Counted from the first letter of the stretch, positions 26,849 through 36,677 are shown. The stretch: 64,000 nucleotides of DNA from Schaalia canis (GCF_003858455.1 NZ_RQZF01000002.1:326686-390685), one strand, 5' to 3'. The notes: generated by a model from the sequence alone, not told the origin. Translations and numbers: made by a program.

Positions 26849-26926
26849 GGTTCCCAGGTGTGCGCCCAGCAAGAAACAGCCTCTGTTGGCAAGGCTTTCT
26901 CCGTTGGACTCACACCTGGGCGCACG
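26849..26926. repeat. Dispersed ~75-bp inverted-repeat element, copy 10
   Basis: Left arm GGTTCCCAGGTGTGCGCCCA (from 26849); right arm TTGGACTCACACCTGGGCGC ends near 26926. It lies about 35 bases upstream of the -10 box of the next gene. Confidence 0.85.
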
Positions 26927-26972
26927 CCAGCTAGCTACCCATCCCAGCGCGTCGACGCACTACCCTTGATCC

Positions 26973-28283
26973 ATGCGCACTTTGACCTACACCCAGCATT
27001 CCTGTACCGTCCATGAGCACCGGTGGGATGTGCCCCTTGACCACTCGCGCCCTGTGGGGCCAAGCAATCCCACGATTGAGATCTTCGCCCGCGAGATTAT
27101 CCGCTCGGGGGGAGAAAGCCTCCCCTACCTGGTTTTCTTGCAGGGAGGTCCGGGTGGGTCGGGTCCTCGCCAGGGCGATTGGCGCGATGGGTGGATTGGC
27201 CGCGCGCTGGAGGACTACCGCGTGGTGCTGATGGATCAGCGCGGGACGGGCCAGTCCTCGCGTTTGGATGCTCAGACTCTGGCTGCTTTCCCTGATAATC
27301 AGGCTCGTGCTGATTATGCGGCGTTCTTCCGCCAGGATCAGATTGTGCGTGATGCTGAGGTCATTCGCGCTGACCTGTGCGGGGATGAACCGTGGACGAC
27401 TCTTGGCCAGTCCTACGGTGGCTTCATCACATTGTCCTATCTGTCTTTGGCCCCCGAAGGACTCAAGGCTTCTCTTATTACGGGCGGCCTGCCGGGTTTG
27501 GTTCATGTTGATGACATTTACCGGCGCACCTATGCGGCCACCGCCGCCCGCAATAAGGTCTACTTCCGTCAATTCCCTGGTGATGAGCGCACTATCCGTG
27601 AAATTGCCGCCCATCTGCGTGGCACCGAAGAGTTCCTTCCCACGGGCGAGCGCCTCTCGGCCACACGTTTCCGTATGATTGGCATGGGTTTGGGCACTCA
27701 GACCCGCACCGATCTACTCCATTTCATGCTGGAGGGCCCGTGGGTACACATCAATGGTGAGCGCCGCTTGTCGACGAAGTTCCTCTCTCAGGTGGGCGCG
27801 GAGGTTGCTATGACTCCAATGTATGGCTACATGCATGAGTCGATCTACGCTGCGGCCACTCCCCGCCTTGCGGGCACGCGGACGAATTGGAGCGCGGATC
27901 GTTTGGCTGAAGAAACAGAGGGCTTTGCCAAGGATGCTGATCCTTTGGATGAGTCCATGCCGTATTACCTGACGGGCGAGCACATGATGCGGGCTTTCTT
28001 TGCTGAGGATCCACAGCTTGCGCCTTTGGCGGGGATGACGGAGATTTTGGCTCAGCGCAGTGAGTGGACGCCGGTGTATTTGCCGGAAGTGCTTGCACAC
28101 AACGAGGTTCCCGTTGCCGCTGCTGTTTACTACGACGACATGTTTGTTCCGCGTGATTTGTCGATGGATACCGCTGAGCTGATTGGGGCGCGGACATGGG
28201 TGACGAGTGAGTATCAGCATGATGGCCTGCGCGCGTCGGGTGGAAAGGTGCTCGATCATCTGCTGACGTTGATCGCGGACTGA
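26973..28283 (+). CDS. Alpha/beta hydrolase, proline iminopeptidase-like (S33)
   Basis: 436 residues, cytosolic. LVFLQGGPGGSGPR supplies the oxyanion hole, GQSYGGF holds the nucleophilic Ser, and a C-terminal DDMFVPRDLSMD plus a late His (SEYQHDGLRASGG) complete the expected triad. The family removes N-terminal Pro or other residues from peptides. The length fits the 430-residue actinobacterial type with a large cap domain. There is no Shine-Dalgarno; TACCCT (26961-26966) lies six bases before the ATG, indicating a leaderless transcript. It appears to be monocistronic. Confidence 0.88.
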   Translation: MRTLTYTQHSCTVHEHRWDVPLDHSRPVGPSNPTIEIFAREIIRSGGESLPYLVFLQGGPGGSGPRQGDWRDGWIGRALEDYRVVLMDQRGTGQSSRLDAQTLAAFPDNQARADYAAFFRQDQIVRDAEVIRADLCGDEPWTTLGQSYGGFITLSYLSLAPEGLKASLITGGLPGLVHVDDIYRRTYAATAARNKVYFRQFPGDERTIREIAAHLRGTEEFLPTGERLSATRFRMIGMGLGTQTRTDLLHFMLEGPWVHINGERRLSTKFLSQVGAEVAMTPMYGYMHESIYAAATPRLAGTRTNWSADRLAEETEGFAKDADPLDESMPYYLTGEHMMRAFFAEDPQLAPLAGMTEILAQRSEWTPVYLPEVLAHNEVPVAAAVYYDDMFVPRDLSMDTAELIGARTWVTSEYQHDGLRASGGKVLDHLLTLIAD

Positions 28284-28651
28284 GAGCGTTGTTGAGGGTG
28301 GCGGGCAGGGAGCCAGTCCCGCCTAGAGCTGGGGTTTGGCGTCAGTAGGTGCTGGCTTCCTTTCCTGTTCTCCCCTGTTCTCCTTGGGTTCGGCCATCCT
28401 CATGTTGTACGAGGCCGACGCCGCCAACACCTTTGATGGGGAACGTGGCGTGACGCTGGAGGCTCGGCAGCGTTGGCTGGCGTTTTTCGCATGCTCCTAG
28501 GGATGAACGGCCCCGTCCCCGCCTACGCCCTCTTGCCTCTGGCCTGGGCTCTCTTATACCCAGCCTTTCCGAGCCTGCGCATCTTTTCCCTGCCCCGCCG
28601 GATTGGGGTGGGATGCATTATTGTGAGCTGTATTCGATTAAAGGAGTTCCT
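28284..28651. other. Gap without a convincing gene
   Basis: A short open frame from the ATG at 28402 (about 32 residues, beginning MLYEADAANTFDGERG) has coding-like composition but ends early and lacks a Shine-Dalgarno. It may be a remnant of a degraded gene. Nothing else is supported here. Confidence 0.3.
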
Positions 28652-29188
28652 ATGACGTGTCCGGTTCTTGGCTCATGCCCGTGTGCCCAGCGTTATGTTG
28701 AGCTATTGGATAGGTATCCGCAGCTCAGCAGTGCAGTCATCAATGGTGTGGGGGTCTTTTCCTGGTATGCAATGCCTGATGCGATCCGTTCACGCGCGGT
28801 GCGAACCCTGCTGAAGACTGGGATTTTGAGCGTCATGGTCCATCACGGCGCGCGCGAGGTCTGCAAGGTTTCCGAAGATGTGAAGGAGGCTGTCGCAGAA
28901 GCACGCGAGAACGGGATTTCTTTGACTCCCTACATCGGCGCGGGTGCAGCAGCAGTGGCGCTCAGTGGTGTCGTTGCGGTACTTGGTGAGCGCTTCTTGT
29001 TCCGACGAGGTGAGCGTCGCCGTGTTGAAGGCCGCGCACTTGCCCATACTCGTCAGGCTCTGCCTTTGGCTGCCTTGGCGCTGACTCCGGCCCTTCTGAG
29101 CCGTTACCTTGATGGCGGCGAGTACGCATACATTCAAGATGGCGAGGGCGGTTGCGGCGGTAACTGCGATTGCTCCTGCGGGAAGTGA
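28652..29188 (+). CDS. Hypothetical membrane protein with Cys-rich ends
   Basis: 178 residues, started at the ATG preceded by AAAGGAG. The N terminus contains CPVLGSCPCAQR, the middle has the segment GVFSWYAMPDAIRSRAVR seen in small uncharacterised actinobacterial membrane proteins, and two hydrophobic helices lie at about 89-109 and 129-147. The C terminus is Gly/Cys-rich (GGCGGNCDCSCGK). The seven or so Cys clustered at the two ends could bind metal (inference). A strong terminator follows, so it is probably a single-gene unit. Confidence 0.65.
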   Translation: MTCPVLGSCPCAQRYVELLDRYPQLSSAVINGVGVFSWYAMPDAIRSRAVRTLLKTGILSVMVHHGAREVCKVSEDVKEAVAEARENGISLTPYIGAGAAAVALSGVVAVLGERFLFRRGERRRVEGRALAHTRQALPLAALALTPALLSRYLDGGEYAYIQDGEGGCGGNCDCSCGK

Positions 29189-29282
29189 CGCGGTTTTAAG
29201 CGCACTTCGCGGTGCATAACACGCCTTCTCATCTGCTCTGATGGTGCCTGGTTCTTTCTGAATCACCGTATTGCTTGATCCC

Positions 29283-29317
29283 CCATGCCCCTGCGGGCCG
29301 CGCCCGCAGGGGCATGG
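29283..29317 (+). terminator. Terminator, perfect 16-bp stem
   Basis: CCATGCCCCTGCGGGC (29283-29298) pairs perfectly with 29302-29317 around a 3-base loop, followed by TTGTTCTC. It isolates the preceding gene from nrdF. Confidence 0.85.
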
Positions 29318-29369
29318 TTGTTCTCACGCGATCCTCCCTCCTAAATCTCAGACTAAGCAGGTAGGCTGA

Positions 29370-30380
<1,011 letters not shown>

Positions 30381-30413
30381 TCCGCCTCGCCTTCCTGCCG
30401 TAACCTCTTTATT

Positions 30414-30445
30414 CCGGGGCGCGTCCACAACGTGACGCGCCCCGG
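30414..30445 (+). terminator. Terminator after nrdF
   Basis: CCGGGGCGCGTC (30414-30425) pairs with 30434-30445 around an 8-base loop. Confidence 0.8.
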
Positions 30446-30537
30446 GCAGCTGTGGGCCCCTTTCGTTAGCCTGGCAGGGTGAGCGCTTGTCAATGGATGA
30501 CAGTGTTCACTGCTTCGGCTAGGAAAGGGGCCTCACT

Positions 30538-31428
30538 GTGTCGTCGTCAGCAGGGTCGTCAGCAACAGCATCGTCATCTGCATCCAGCACGGCACGCCCC
30601 TCACCCCTGCCCGGCGCGCGTGTGCTCATCACAGGAGCTGCCAGCGGCATGGGCGTGCTCTACGCGCAGCGTGCTGCCGCCGAGGGTGCTGCGGCGATCG
30701 CACTGTGGGACCTCGACGAGGCCACCGCCGCCGACCTCGCCAATCAACTGACCGCTAACGGGACGCAGGCTATGGCGATCGGGGTGGACGTGTCCAACCG
30801 GGAGAACATTGCGCAGGCGGCCGCGCGCACCCGCGAGTTCATGGGCGACCCGGACATCATCATTAACAACGCGGGTATCGTGCGCGGCACAACCTTCTGG
30901 GAGCACGATCCCGTGCGCGATATTGAGGCTACGATGCGGGTCAATACGCTGGGGCCAATGTGGATTGTGCGCGAGTTTTTGCCCGCCATGATTGCCGATA
31001 CCGCGCGCCCAAAGAGGATTATGAATGTCGCATCAGCGGCGGGAACGCTGGCCAATCCGCATATGAGCGTCTACGCGGCCTCGAAGTGGGCACTGCTGGG
31101 GTGGAGCGAATCCTTGCGCCTGGAGCTTGAAAAAGAGAAGCACCGTCATATTCTGGTCACGACTTTTTGCCCGAGCTACATTGATACCGGCATGTTTGAG
31201 GGCGTGCGCGCGCCGCTCCTGACTCCGATCATGACGCCACAGGTGGCAGTGGATGCTGCTTGGCGCGGCATGTTGCGGGGTACTCCGGTGGTTTCCAAGC
31301 CGTGGACAGTGAAGCTGGGGATGGCGGTGCGGGGTGTGCTGCCCACACGAGCGTGGGATTTCGTTGCTGATCGGATTTTTGGCGTGTATTCGTCGATGGA
31401 TCATTTCACGGGGAGGGGCCGGGCGTGA
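30538..31428 (+). CDS. Short-chain dehydrogenase/reductase
   Basis: 296 residues. A Ser/Ala-rich leader of about 25 residues precedes the Rossmann fold: VLITGAASGMG (cofactor loop), NNAG, catalytic Ser in NVASAAGT and YAASK. Asp (LWDLDE) after the second strand favours NAD(H). GTG start. The stop overlaps the start of the succinate-semialdehyde dehydrogenase gene (GTGA), so the two are co-translated. It may supply the aldehyde oxidised by its partner, but the substrate is not evident. Confidence 0.87.
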   Translation: MSSSAGSSATASSSASSTARPSPLPGARVLITGAASGMGVLYAQRAAAEGAAAIALWDLDEATAADLANQLTANGTQAMAIGVDVSNRENIAQAAARTREFMGDPDIIINNAGIVRGTTFWEHDPVRDIEATMRVNTLGPMWIVREFLPAMIADTARPKRIMNVASAAGTLANPHMSVYAASKWALLGWSESLRLELEKEKHRHILVTTFCPSYIDTGMFEGVRAPLLTPIMTPQVAVDAAWRGMLRGTPVVSKPWTVKLGMAVRGVLPTRAWDFVADRIFGVYSSMDHFTGRGRA

Positions 31429-33107
31429 GTCGGATGAAAATGCAGGGACATCAGGGGGTGTCGGACGAGGCCACCGCGGGGCGTGCTCCGGTGAAAGCGC
31501 AGCCTCATGCGGAAAACACCACCGAGCGCGCCACGACCAACGCTCCTGGAGCAGCGCCATCGGCCTCCTCACTGAATGCAGCCCAGCCTCCCTACCAGGA
31601 GCTATGTGAGCGCGTGACCGGCAGTGGGCCCGTGCGTGAACTCCTCTCCCCCATTGACGCCAGCCTGCTTGGCACCATCCCTACTCACACGTGTGAGGAT
31701 CTTGAGGCCATCAGCGAAACGGCGCGCCAGGCTCAACGGGCGTGGGCGGGAACCTCGTGGGATGAGCGCGTGCGGATTGTGCGCGCATTTTCGCGCCTGG
31801 TTTTGCGCAGGCGCGCCGAATTGCTCGATGTCGTGCAGGCTGAAACGGCGAAGGCGCGGATTCATGCGCTGGAGGAAGTGCTCGACGTGTCCCTGGTGGC
31901 GGCACACTATGCGCGCCTGGCTCCGCGAGCGCTGCGGCCTCGGCGGCGGGCGGGCGCCATTCCTGTGCTGACGAGTGTGCGGGAGGTGCGCCACCCCAAG
32001 GGCGTGGTCGGCATGATCGCCCCGTGGAACTACCCCTTCACCCTGGCCGCATCGGATGCGATTCCGGCGATTCTGGCGGGCAATGCCGTTATTCTCAAGC
32101 CCGATTCTGCCACGCCCTTGAGTGCTCTGATGGTTGCAGCGCTCTTTGAGGAAGCTGGCCTACCTGCTGGCGTGTTCCAGGTGCTCAATGGGCCGGGCGC
32201 GACGGTAGGGGATGCCCTGATTGACGCGGTCGATTACATGATGTTCACCGGCTCCACGGCGACTGGTCGGCGCATCGGCGCGCGCTGCGGGGAGAGGCTC
32301 ATTGGTTTTTCAGCTGAGCTGGGCGGGAAGAATCCGATGATTGTGACCGCCGGGGCCAATGTCGAGGCCGCCGCTGCGGGTGCAGTGCGCGCGTGTTTTT
32401 CCAATGCCGGGCAGCTATGTATCAGCATTGAGCGGATCTACGTCTCTGAGGCCATTGCGGAGGAGTTCGTAGAGGCGTTTGTGGACAAGGTTCGAGCGCT
32501 GCGTGTGGGTGTTGGCACCGATTGGCGTATTGATGTGGGCGGCCTGATTTCGACCGATCATCTGGCGAAGGTGAAGGCTCACGTTGATGACGCGGTTGCG
32601 CAGGGGGCGCGCGTCTGTGCGGGTGGACGGGTACGGCCAGACCTTGGGCCAACGGTTTTTGAGCCGACGGTTTTGATGGATGTGCCCACGTCGGCAAGGC
32701 TCTATGCGGAGGAGACCTTCGGGCCGGTGGTGGCCATCTACCCGGTGGCTAACGTGGAAGAAGCCATTGAGTTGGCTAATGATTCTGCCTATGGCCTCAA
32801 TGCCAGCGTGTGGGGCTCGGGGCGCCTGCCGTGGCTGGTGGCCGAATGGTTGGAGGCAGGGACCGTCAATATCAACGAGGGGTATGCTGCCGCTTGGGCC
32901 AGTCATGGCGCGCCTATGGGCGGGTGGAAGGATTCAGGCCTGGGGCGCCGGCATGGGCGCGAGGGTATTGAGAAGTACACGGAGGTTCAGACCATTGCTC
33001 GTCAACGCCTAATGCCTTTGGCGCCGGTGCCGGGTATGAGTAATGAGTCTTACGACCGTGTGATGTCCCAGGCTGTGCGGGCCTTGAATGTCCTGCGCGG
33101 GGCATAA
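31425..33107 (+). CDS. Succinate-semialdehyde dehydrogenase (GabD2-like), NAD(P)+
   Basis: 560 residues of the aldehyde dehydrogenase superfamily. Glu298 (FSAELGGKNP) and catalytic Cys332 (SNAGQLCISIERIY) are present, with PWNYPF and GSTATGR for cofactor binding and EETFGPVVAIYPV downstream. SIERIY after the Cys is typical of actinobacterial GabD2. A 55-residue polar N-terminal extension is unusual, and the true start might be a later codon, though the overlap with the SDR gene supports 31425. Role inferred: oxidation of succinate semialdehyde or a related aldehyde to the acid. Confidence 0.85.
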   Translation: MSRMKMQGHQGVSDEATAGRAPVKAQPHAENTTERATTNAPGAAPSASSLNAAQPPYQELCERVTGSGPVRELLSPIDASLLGTIPTHTCEDLEAISETARQAQRAWAGTSWDERVRIVRAFSRLVLRRRAELLDVVQAETAKARIHALEEVLDVSLVAAHYARLAPRALRPRRRAGAIPVLTSVREVRHPKGVVGMIAPWNYPFTLAASDAIPAILAGNAVILKPDSATPLSALMVAALFEEAGLPAGVFQVLNGPGATVGDALIDAVDYMMFTGSTATGRRIGARCGERLIGFSAELGGKNPMIVTAGANVEAAAAGAVRACFSNAGQLCISIERIYVSEAIAEEFVEAFVDKVRALRVGVGTDWRIDVGGLISTDHLAKVKAHVDDAVAQGARVCAGGRVRPDLGPTVFEPTVLMDVPTSARLYAEETFGPVVAIYPVANVEEAIELANDSAYGLNASVWGSGRLPWLVAEWLEAGTVNINEGYAAAWASHGAPMGGWKDSGLGRRHGREGIEKYTEVQTIARQRLMPLAPVPGMSNESYDRVMSQAVRALNVLRGA

Positions 33108-33277
33108 AGTGAATCCACGTAGTTGTCGTCGCATCTGAGCCTGCGCACACCTGAAGATCTTCTCTTGCTTCTGAGGCTATAGAGCAGGCCCGGTCTGCTC
33201 GACGCTTGACATCCGCCTCTAGATTCTTCCTCACAGGCCATCTGAAGCTTCTCCACCAGAAATAGGCCCTTGCCAGC

Positions 33278-33354
33278 GCGCTCCCGCGTGTGCGCCCAGA
33301 CGCGAAAGTGCCGTCAAGGCATCCGTTTTCACCCTGAGCTCACACCTGGGCGCC
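33278..33354. repeat. Dispersed ~75-bp inverted-repeat element, copy 11
   Basis: Left arm GCGCTCCCGCGTGTGCGCCC (from 33278) and right arm TGAGCTCACACCTGGGCGCC (to 33354). It occupies the gap 33108-33483 between convergent genes, where I see no other feature. Confidence 0.85.
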
Positions 33355-33483
33355 AACACCACGACGAGGCACCGACACTGCAGGGAGCATTCAGAAAGAG
33401 ATGACTTCAGCGCAGAGTACGCGAACGCGTGAACACCGCATCACGTGATCGGCATGCCAACCACAAGCGCAGACCACCACATC

Positions 33484-34380
33484 TCATAAGCCCAGGAAAT
33501 CCTTAATCGCGGGCAGTTCCTCCTCTGCCTGGCGCATGCCCGCCTCATAGGAGGCTTCCAGGCGGTCACGGCGCATTTCAGTGCCGGACACACTCATTTC
33601 ACGCGGATAGAACACGTAGGCACGCCCGGCATCTTCTAGCGCTTGGATGTGTCGGCGTACCGCGTTGTAGCGGGACGGGCGTTGGGCGACAGCCTCGTAA
33701 ATGGAGGGCAGGCGAGGAAAAGCCGCCCGCAGAGCCGCGCCCACGCAGGGGCGCAGCGGGCCCTTCACATAGTCGCGTGGGCGGGTGAGGACGATGAGGT
33801 ACTTGCGGTATCCGTCTCGCATCGCGGCATCCAGCGCGATCCCGCCGTTCGGGCCCAGGGCACCATCAACCCAGACGTGTCCGTCAACGACCTGCGGGGG
33901 CATGAGGAGTGGCAGGGTGGAAGAGCCTCGGATGACGCGGGCAACTTCGGTGTAGGTGGGCATGTCTTCCTTGCCGAGCCACAGTTGCTTGTTGGCGGTC
34001 GCGTCGAAGACCCCGATGCGCATGGTAGCGGGGTTAGCGTGGAAGGTTTCCATGTCGAGGGGCAGCGTGCCGTCGGGTAGGCCGGTGTGCTGGTAGATGT
34101 ATTCGGCGTTGAAGTAGCCGTGTCCGCGCAGGAAGTGCGAGGCGCCGCAGAAGTTTGGGTCGTCAGCAACGTCAACGAAGGCTGCTCGGGCGCGCCAGGC
34201 GTCTCGGGACATGTAGTTGGTGGTGTGCGAGGAGCCTGCCGAGATTCCGCTCACATGATTCAGGAAGATGCCCTCGCGGATCAGGAGGTTGACGAGGGCT
34301 GCCGTGTAGGAGCCGCGCATGCCACCTCCCTCGAAGATGAGGGCTGTGTCGGTGATCGTTGAGTGGAGTTTCTCAGGCAT
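33484..34380 (-). CDS. Patatin-like phospholipase
   Basis: 298 residues from the ATG at 34380, which follows AAAGGAC (a longer in-frame start at 34419 lacks such a site). The patatin Ser-Asp dyad is present: oxyanion loop FEGGGMRGSYTA, nucleophile in GISAGSSHT and DGA in WVDGALGPNGG. Similar to the bacterial RssA/YjjU group of acyl hydrolases that act on membrane or storage lipids. Length is normal. It stands alone on the minus strand. Confidence 0.9.
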   Translation of the reverse strand: MPEKLHSTITDTALIFEGGGMRGSYTAALVNLLIREGIFLNHVSGISAGSSHTTNYMSRDAWRARAAFVDVADDPNFCGASHFLRGHGYFNAEYIYQHTGLPDGTLPLDMETFHANPATMRIGVFDATANKQLWLGKEDMPTYTEVARVIRGSSTLPLLMPPQVVDGHVWVDGALGPNGGIALDAAMRDGYRKYLIVLTRPRDYVKGPLRPCVGAALRAAFPRLPSIYEAVAQRPSRYNAVRRHIQALEDAGRAYVFYPREMSVSGTEMRRDRLEASYEAGMRQAEEELPAIKDFLGL

Positions 34381-34548
34381 GATGTCCTTTATCGCCGGAA
34401 AGAGGCCCCTTGCGCCCATCCTGTGCAGGTGAGGATGCTTGCGGTGAGCCGTCTTATTTTCCTTGCCACAGCTATTCTTCCCTGTCTGAGCCGCCGGTGC
34501 ACCCCAATTTGACGTTCATGGGCGAACCTGCGTATTGTTATCCAGCAC

Positions 34549-34635
34549 GCGCGAGTGGCGGAATAGGCAGACGCGCACGGTTCAGGTCCGTGTTCCAGTG
34601 ATGGAGTGGGGGTTCAACTCCCCCCTCGCGCACCA
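34549..34635 (+). tRNA. tRNA-Leu (anticodon CAG)
   Basis: 87 bases. The acceptor stem GCGCGAG pairs with CTCGCGC and CCA is encoded (34633-34635). The anticodon stem is CACGG/CCGTG with loop TTCAGGT, putting CAG at 34583-34585. A long variable arm (GTTCCAGTGATGGAGT region) marks a class II tRNA, and the T arm is GGGGGTTCAACTCCCCC. Confidence 0.95.
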
Positions 34636-34793
34636 TCAGAAACCGTTGGGAAACCAACGGTTTTTCTCATATCTGGATGCTTTCCCTCGGGCCTGGGCCC
34701 CCATTCCTACCTCGCTTCTCACCCCGTTTTTCCGCGTTTTACACCTCTGTGCGCTTCATAAGAGTTTCCTAAGGGACTAATGAGAATCCTCTT

Positions 34794-34822
34794 TTGACTG
34801 TGCCATCTTCTGTGGATAGCTG
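34794..34822 (+). promoter_or_regulatory. Promoter of the PepSY lipoprotein gene
   Basis: TTGACT (34794-34799) and TAGCTG (34817-34822) are 17 bases apart, 13 bases before the start codon. Confidence 0.5.
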
Positions 34823-34835
34823 TCATGCTGGGGGC

Positions 34836-35456
34836 ATGAACACTTCACTTCGTATTCTTGCTCCTTTGGCCGGCACTGCTTTGATTCTTGCTGCGTGCTC
34901 CTCTCCCGCCCCGACAGCTCCCTCGGGTGCGACCGAGGCTCCAGGGCCCGCACCCCAGACTGCTCCGCAGTCGGAGATGCCCACTGCCGAGGCTCCCGCA
35001 TCGGCCGCAACCCCGGCGCCCGCTTCGAATGCGCCTGTCACGGGCATGCTTCCTGAAGCAGGAACTGCCGCTATTGCAGCCGCTCTTGCCGTTCAGCCTG
35101 GCACGGTCGTCGGCCTTGATGATGGCACGGATGATCGGGGCGAGTGGGAGGTCGATATTCTTCCTGACGGCGCGGATAAGGCGATTGAGGTGAAGGTCCT
35201 CAACGGCCAGGTGACCAGCACTCAACCCGACACGGACGATGACGATGTGTTGTCCGTTCAGGGCATGACTGTCACTGTGGAGGCAGCTATCGCGAAGGCT
35301 TTCACCATGATGTCTGGCACTTTCGACAGTGCTGATCTTGAGATGCTAAACGGTGTTCCGACGTGGGATATCGACATTGACGCTCCCGGTATGGATGACG
35401 ATAAAAAGGTTCAGATCAATGCTGTGACTGGCGAAGCCGTCCTCGTCGTTGACTGA
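34836..35456 (+). CDS. PepSY-domain lipoprotein
   Basis: 206 residues from the ATG at 34836 (preceded by GGGGG). The signal peptide ends in lipobox LAAC, followed by a 55-residue Pro/Ala/Thr-rich linker. Two PepSY-like units follow (AIAAALAVQPGTVVGL to VKVLNGQVTS, and VEAAIAKAFTMMSGTFDSA to INAVTGEAVLVVD). PepSY domains are thought to restrain extracellular enzymes or sense the envelope; specific role unknown. Very acidic surface (DTDDDDVL). Single gene. Confidence 0.85.
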   Translation: MNTSLRILAPLAGTALILAACSSPAPTAPSGATEAPGPAPQTAPQSEMPTAEAPASAATPAPASNAPVTGMLPEAGTAAIAAALAVQPGTVVGLDDGTDDRGEWEVDILPDGADKAIEVKVLNGQVTSTQPDTDDDDVLSVQGMTVTVEAAIAKAFTMMSGTFDSADLEMLNGVPTWDIDIDAPGMDDDKKVQINAVTGEAVLVVD

Positions 35457-35690
35457 TCTGTGCCCTTTGGTGCTGCCAGCGCATAATGTGGGGGTGATGT
35501 CTCACTGTGAGGCATTAGCCCCACATTTTTGCGCGTTCTCCTGTAAGTTTGAGGGGTAGTTTCTCAGTTTCATTGCAGTACGTGCGGTTTTCCGGTCGTT
35601 GCAGGGAGAGTGCGTCACTATCTCCCCTCCGAACCTGGGGGTGGAGACTTCCGCCCTCTCTTGTGGGGGCACAACAGACAGGAAATACTC

Positions 35691-35894
35691 ATGGCTACTG
35701 GTGTCGTGAAATGGTTCAACCCGGATAAGGGTTTCGGCTTCATCACCCCCGACGATGGTTCGGCGGATATTTTCGCTCACTTCTCGGCAATCGAGTCCAC
35801 CGGATTCCGCACCCTCGAAGAGGGCGAGAAGGTTGAGTTTGAGGCGACGGAGGGCCCGAAGGGTCTGCAGGCGTCTCGCATCGTTCGTCTCTGA
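35691..35894 (+). CDS. Cold-shock protein (CspA family)
   Basis: 67 residues, one cold-shock OB-fold domain. RNP-1 KGFGFITP and RNP-2 DIFAHFSAI, with [11 protein letters not shown] at the start, are intact. It binds single-stranded RNA and DNA and melts RNA structure. The ATG at 35691 follows ACAGGAAATACTC. More than 200 bases of non-coding sequence precede it, which fits the long structured leaders of csp mRNAs. A hairpin terminator follows at 35971. Confidence 0.93.
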   Translation: MATGVVKWFNPDKGFGFITPDDGSADIFAHFSAIESTGFRTLEEGEKVEFEATEGPKGLQASRIVRL

Positions 35895-35970
35895 CGAGGC
35901 CACCGCCGCACGCCTTTCGTTTCTTCCATCGTTACGTTGAGGAACGGGCGCGTGCTGCGGACATATTGGC

Positions 35971-36018
35971 ATGCGGGTGGGGGAGCAGTCCATCATTGAG
36001 CTGCACCCCCACCCGCAT
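35971..36018 (+). terminator. Terminator after the cold-shock gene
   Basis: ATGCGGGTGGGGG (from 35971) pairs with a CCCCCACCCGCAT stretch ending at 36018. The loop contains a short inner CAG/CTG stem. Confidence 0.75.
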
Positions 36019-36089
36019 TGCTTGGAGTCTTGAGCCCCTTTTGTGTGGGCTCATATTCTTACGATGAGGGCGGGCACGCCAAGATTTTT

Positions 36090-36183
36090 GTGAGTGTCGG
36101 CCAGGTGAGATACCTCCGTCAACTCATCGCATTTACCGATAGCGACGATTAACGTTATGTCCGGCAGGTTTTCCGACACTCAC
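36090..36183. other. 94-base segment bounded by a perfect 11-bp inverted repeat
   Basis: GTGAGTGTCGG (36090-36100) is the exact inverse of CCGACACTCAC (36173-36183). It is not a member of the 75-bp family. No gene is seen in 35895-36455, so this could be a small RNA, a regulatory hairpin or a short mobile remnant. Confidence 0.5.
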
Positions 36184-36402
36184 CCCTTCACCGCCGCACT
36201 CGACCATTCCCCCTTTTCAGGCACTATTGGAGGCTTGCTGGACGGCCTAGCCTGTGCCAAAATCCGCTAAAAATCAGGCCCTTTGAAGCTGTGCCATTGC
36301 CCACCTCTCGTAGCGCACGCCCCTTGGCAGGAGTACAGTAGACAGTGCTGTAGAAAGTTTCCTAAATCTGATGGAACATACAGCGGATTATTAGACACGC
36401 TG

Positions 36403-36440
36403 CCGTGCGAAGCACGGTTCGTGCTTCGCCAGCACGAACC
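36403..36440 (+). promoter_or_regulatory. Three overlapping, mutually exclusive hairpins upstream of a small membrane protein gene
   Basis: Hairpin a pairs 36403-36408 with 36412-36417. Hairpin b pairs 36407-36416 with 36420-36429 (10 bp perfect). Hairpin c pairs 36416-36425 with 36431-36440 (10 bp perfect). All share bases, so only some combinations can form at once. The GAAAGGAAC ribosome-binding site follows directly (36441). The arrangement looks like an attenuator or translational switch. Confidence 0.55.
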
Positions 36441-36455
36441 GAAAGGAACACTCGC

Positions 36456-36677
36456 ATGACTCACGTTGTCGACTCAACCATCTCCCCCGCAAGCTGGCAG
36501 CACACCGCTGATCGCATTGCCCTGGCCGTTACGATCTCCATGATTGCCGCCCTGGCTGTCTCCGCTGGCATCTACGCAGGCTCCGTGGCTGCCGTTGCCA
36601 CCGCCGCCACAGCAGCAGTGATCGCACTGGCAGCCACCTTCACCACTCGCGCACCCATCCCCGCCCGCGCACGCTGA
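36456..36677 (+). CDS. Small hypothetical membrane protein
   Basis: 73 residues from the ATG preceded by GAAAGGAAC. Two hydrophobic segments rich in Ala, Val and Ile cover about residues 20-62, ending in a basic tail (TTRAPIPARAR). Family not recognised. Its leader has stacked alternative hairpins, suggesting that expression is controlled at the RNA level. Confidence 0.55.
   Translation: MTHVVDSTISPASWQHTADRIALAVTISMIAALAVSAGIYAGSVAAVATAATAAVIALAATFTTRAPIPARAR

Noticed and set aside
28473..28655. 60-residue hydrophobic plus-strand frame
   Set aside because: It overlaps the ribosome-binding site and start of the 28652 gene and has no Shine-Dalgarno of its own.
34549..34635. Integration (att) site at the tRNA-Leu gene
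   Set aside because: No integrase gene and no direct repeat of the tRNA 3' end were found nearby.
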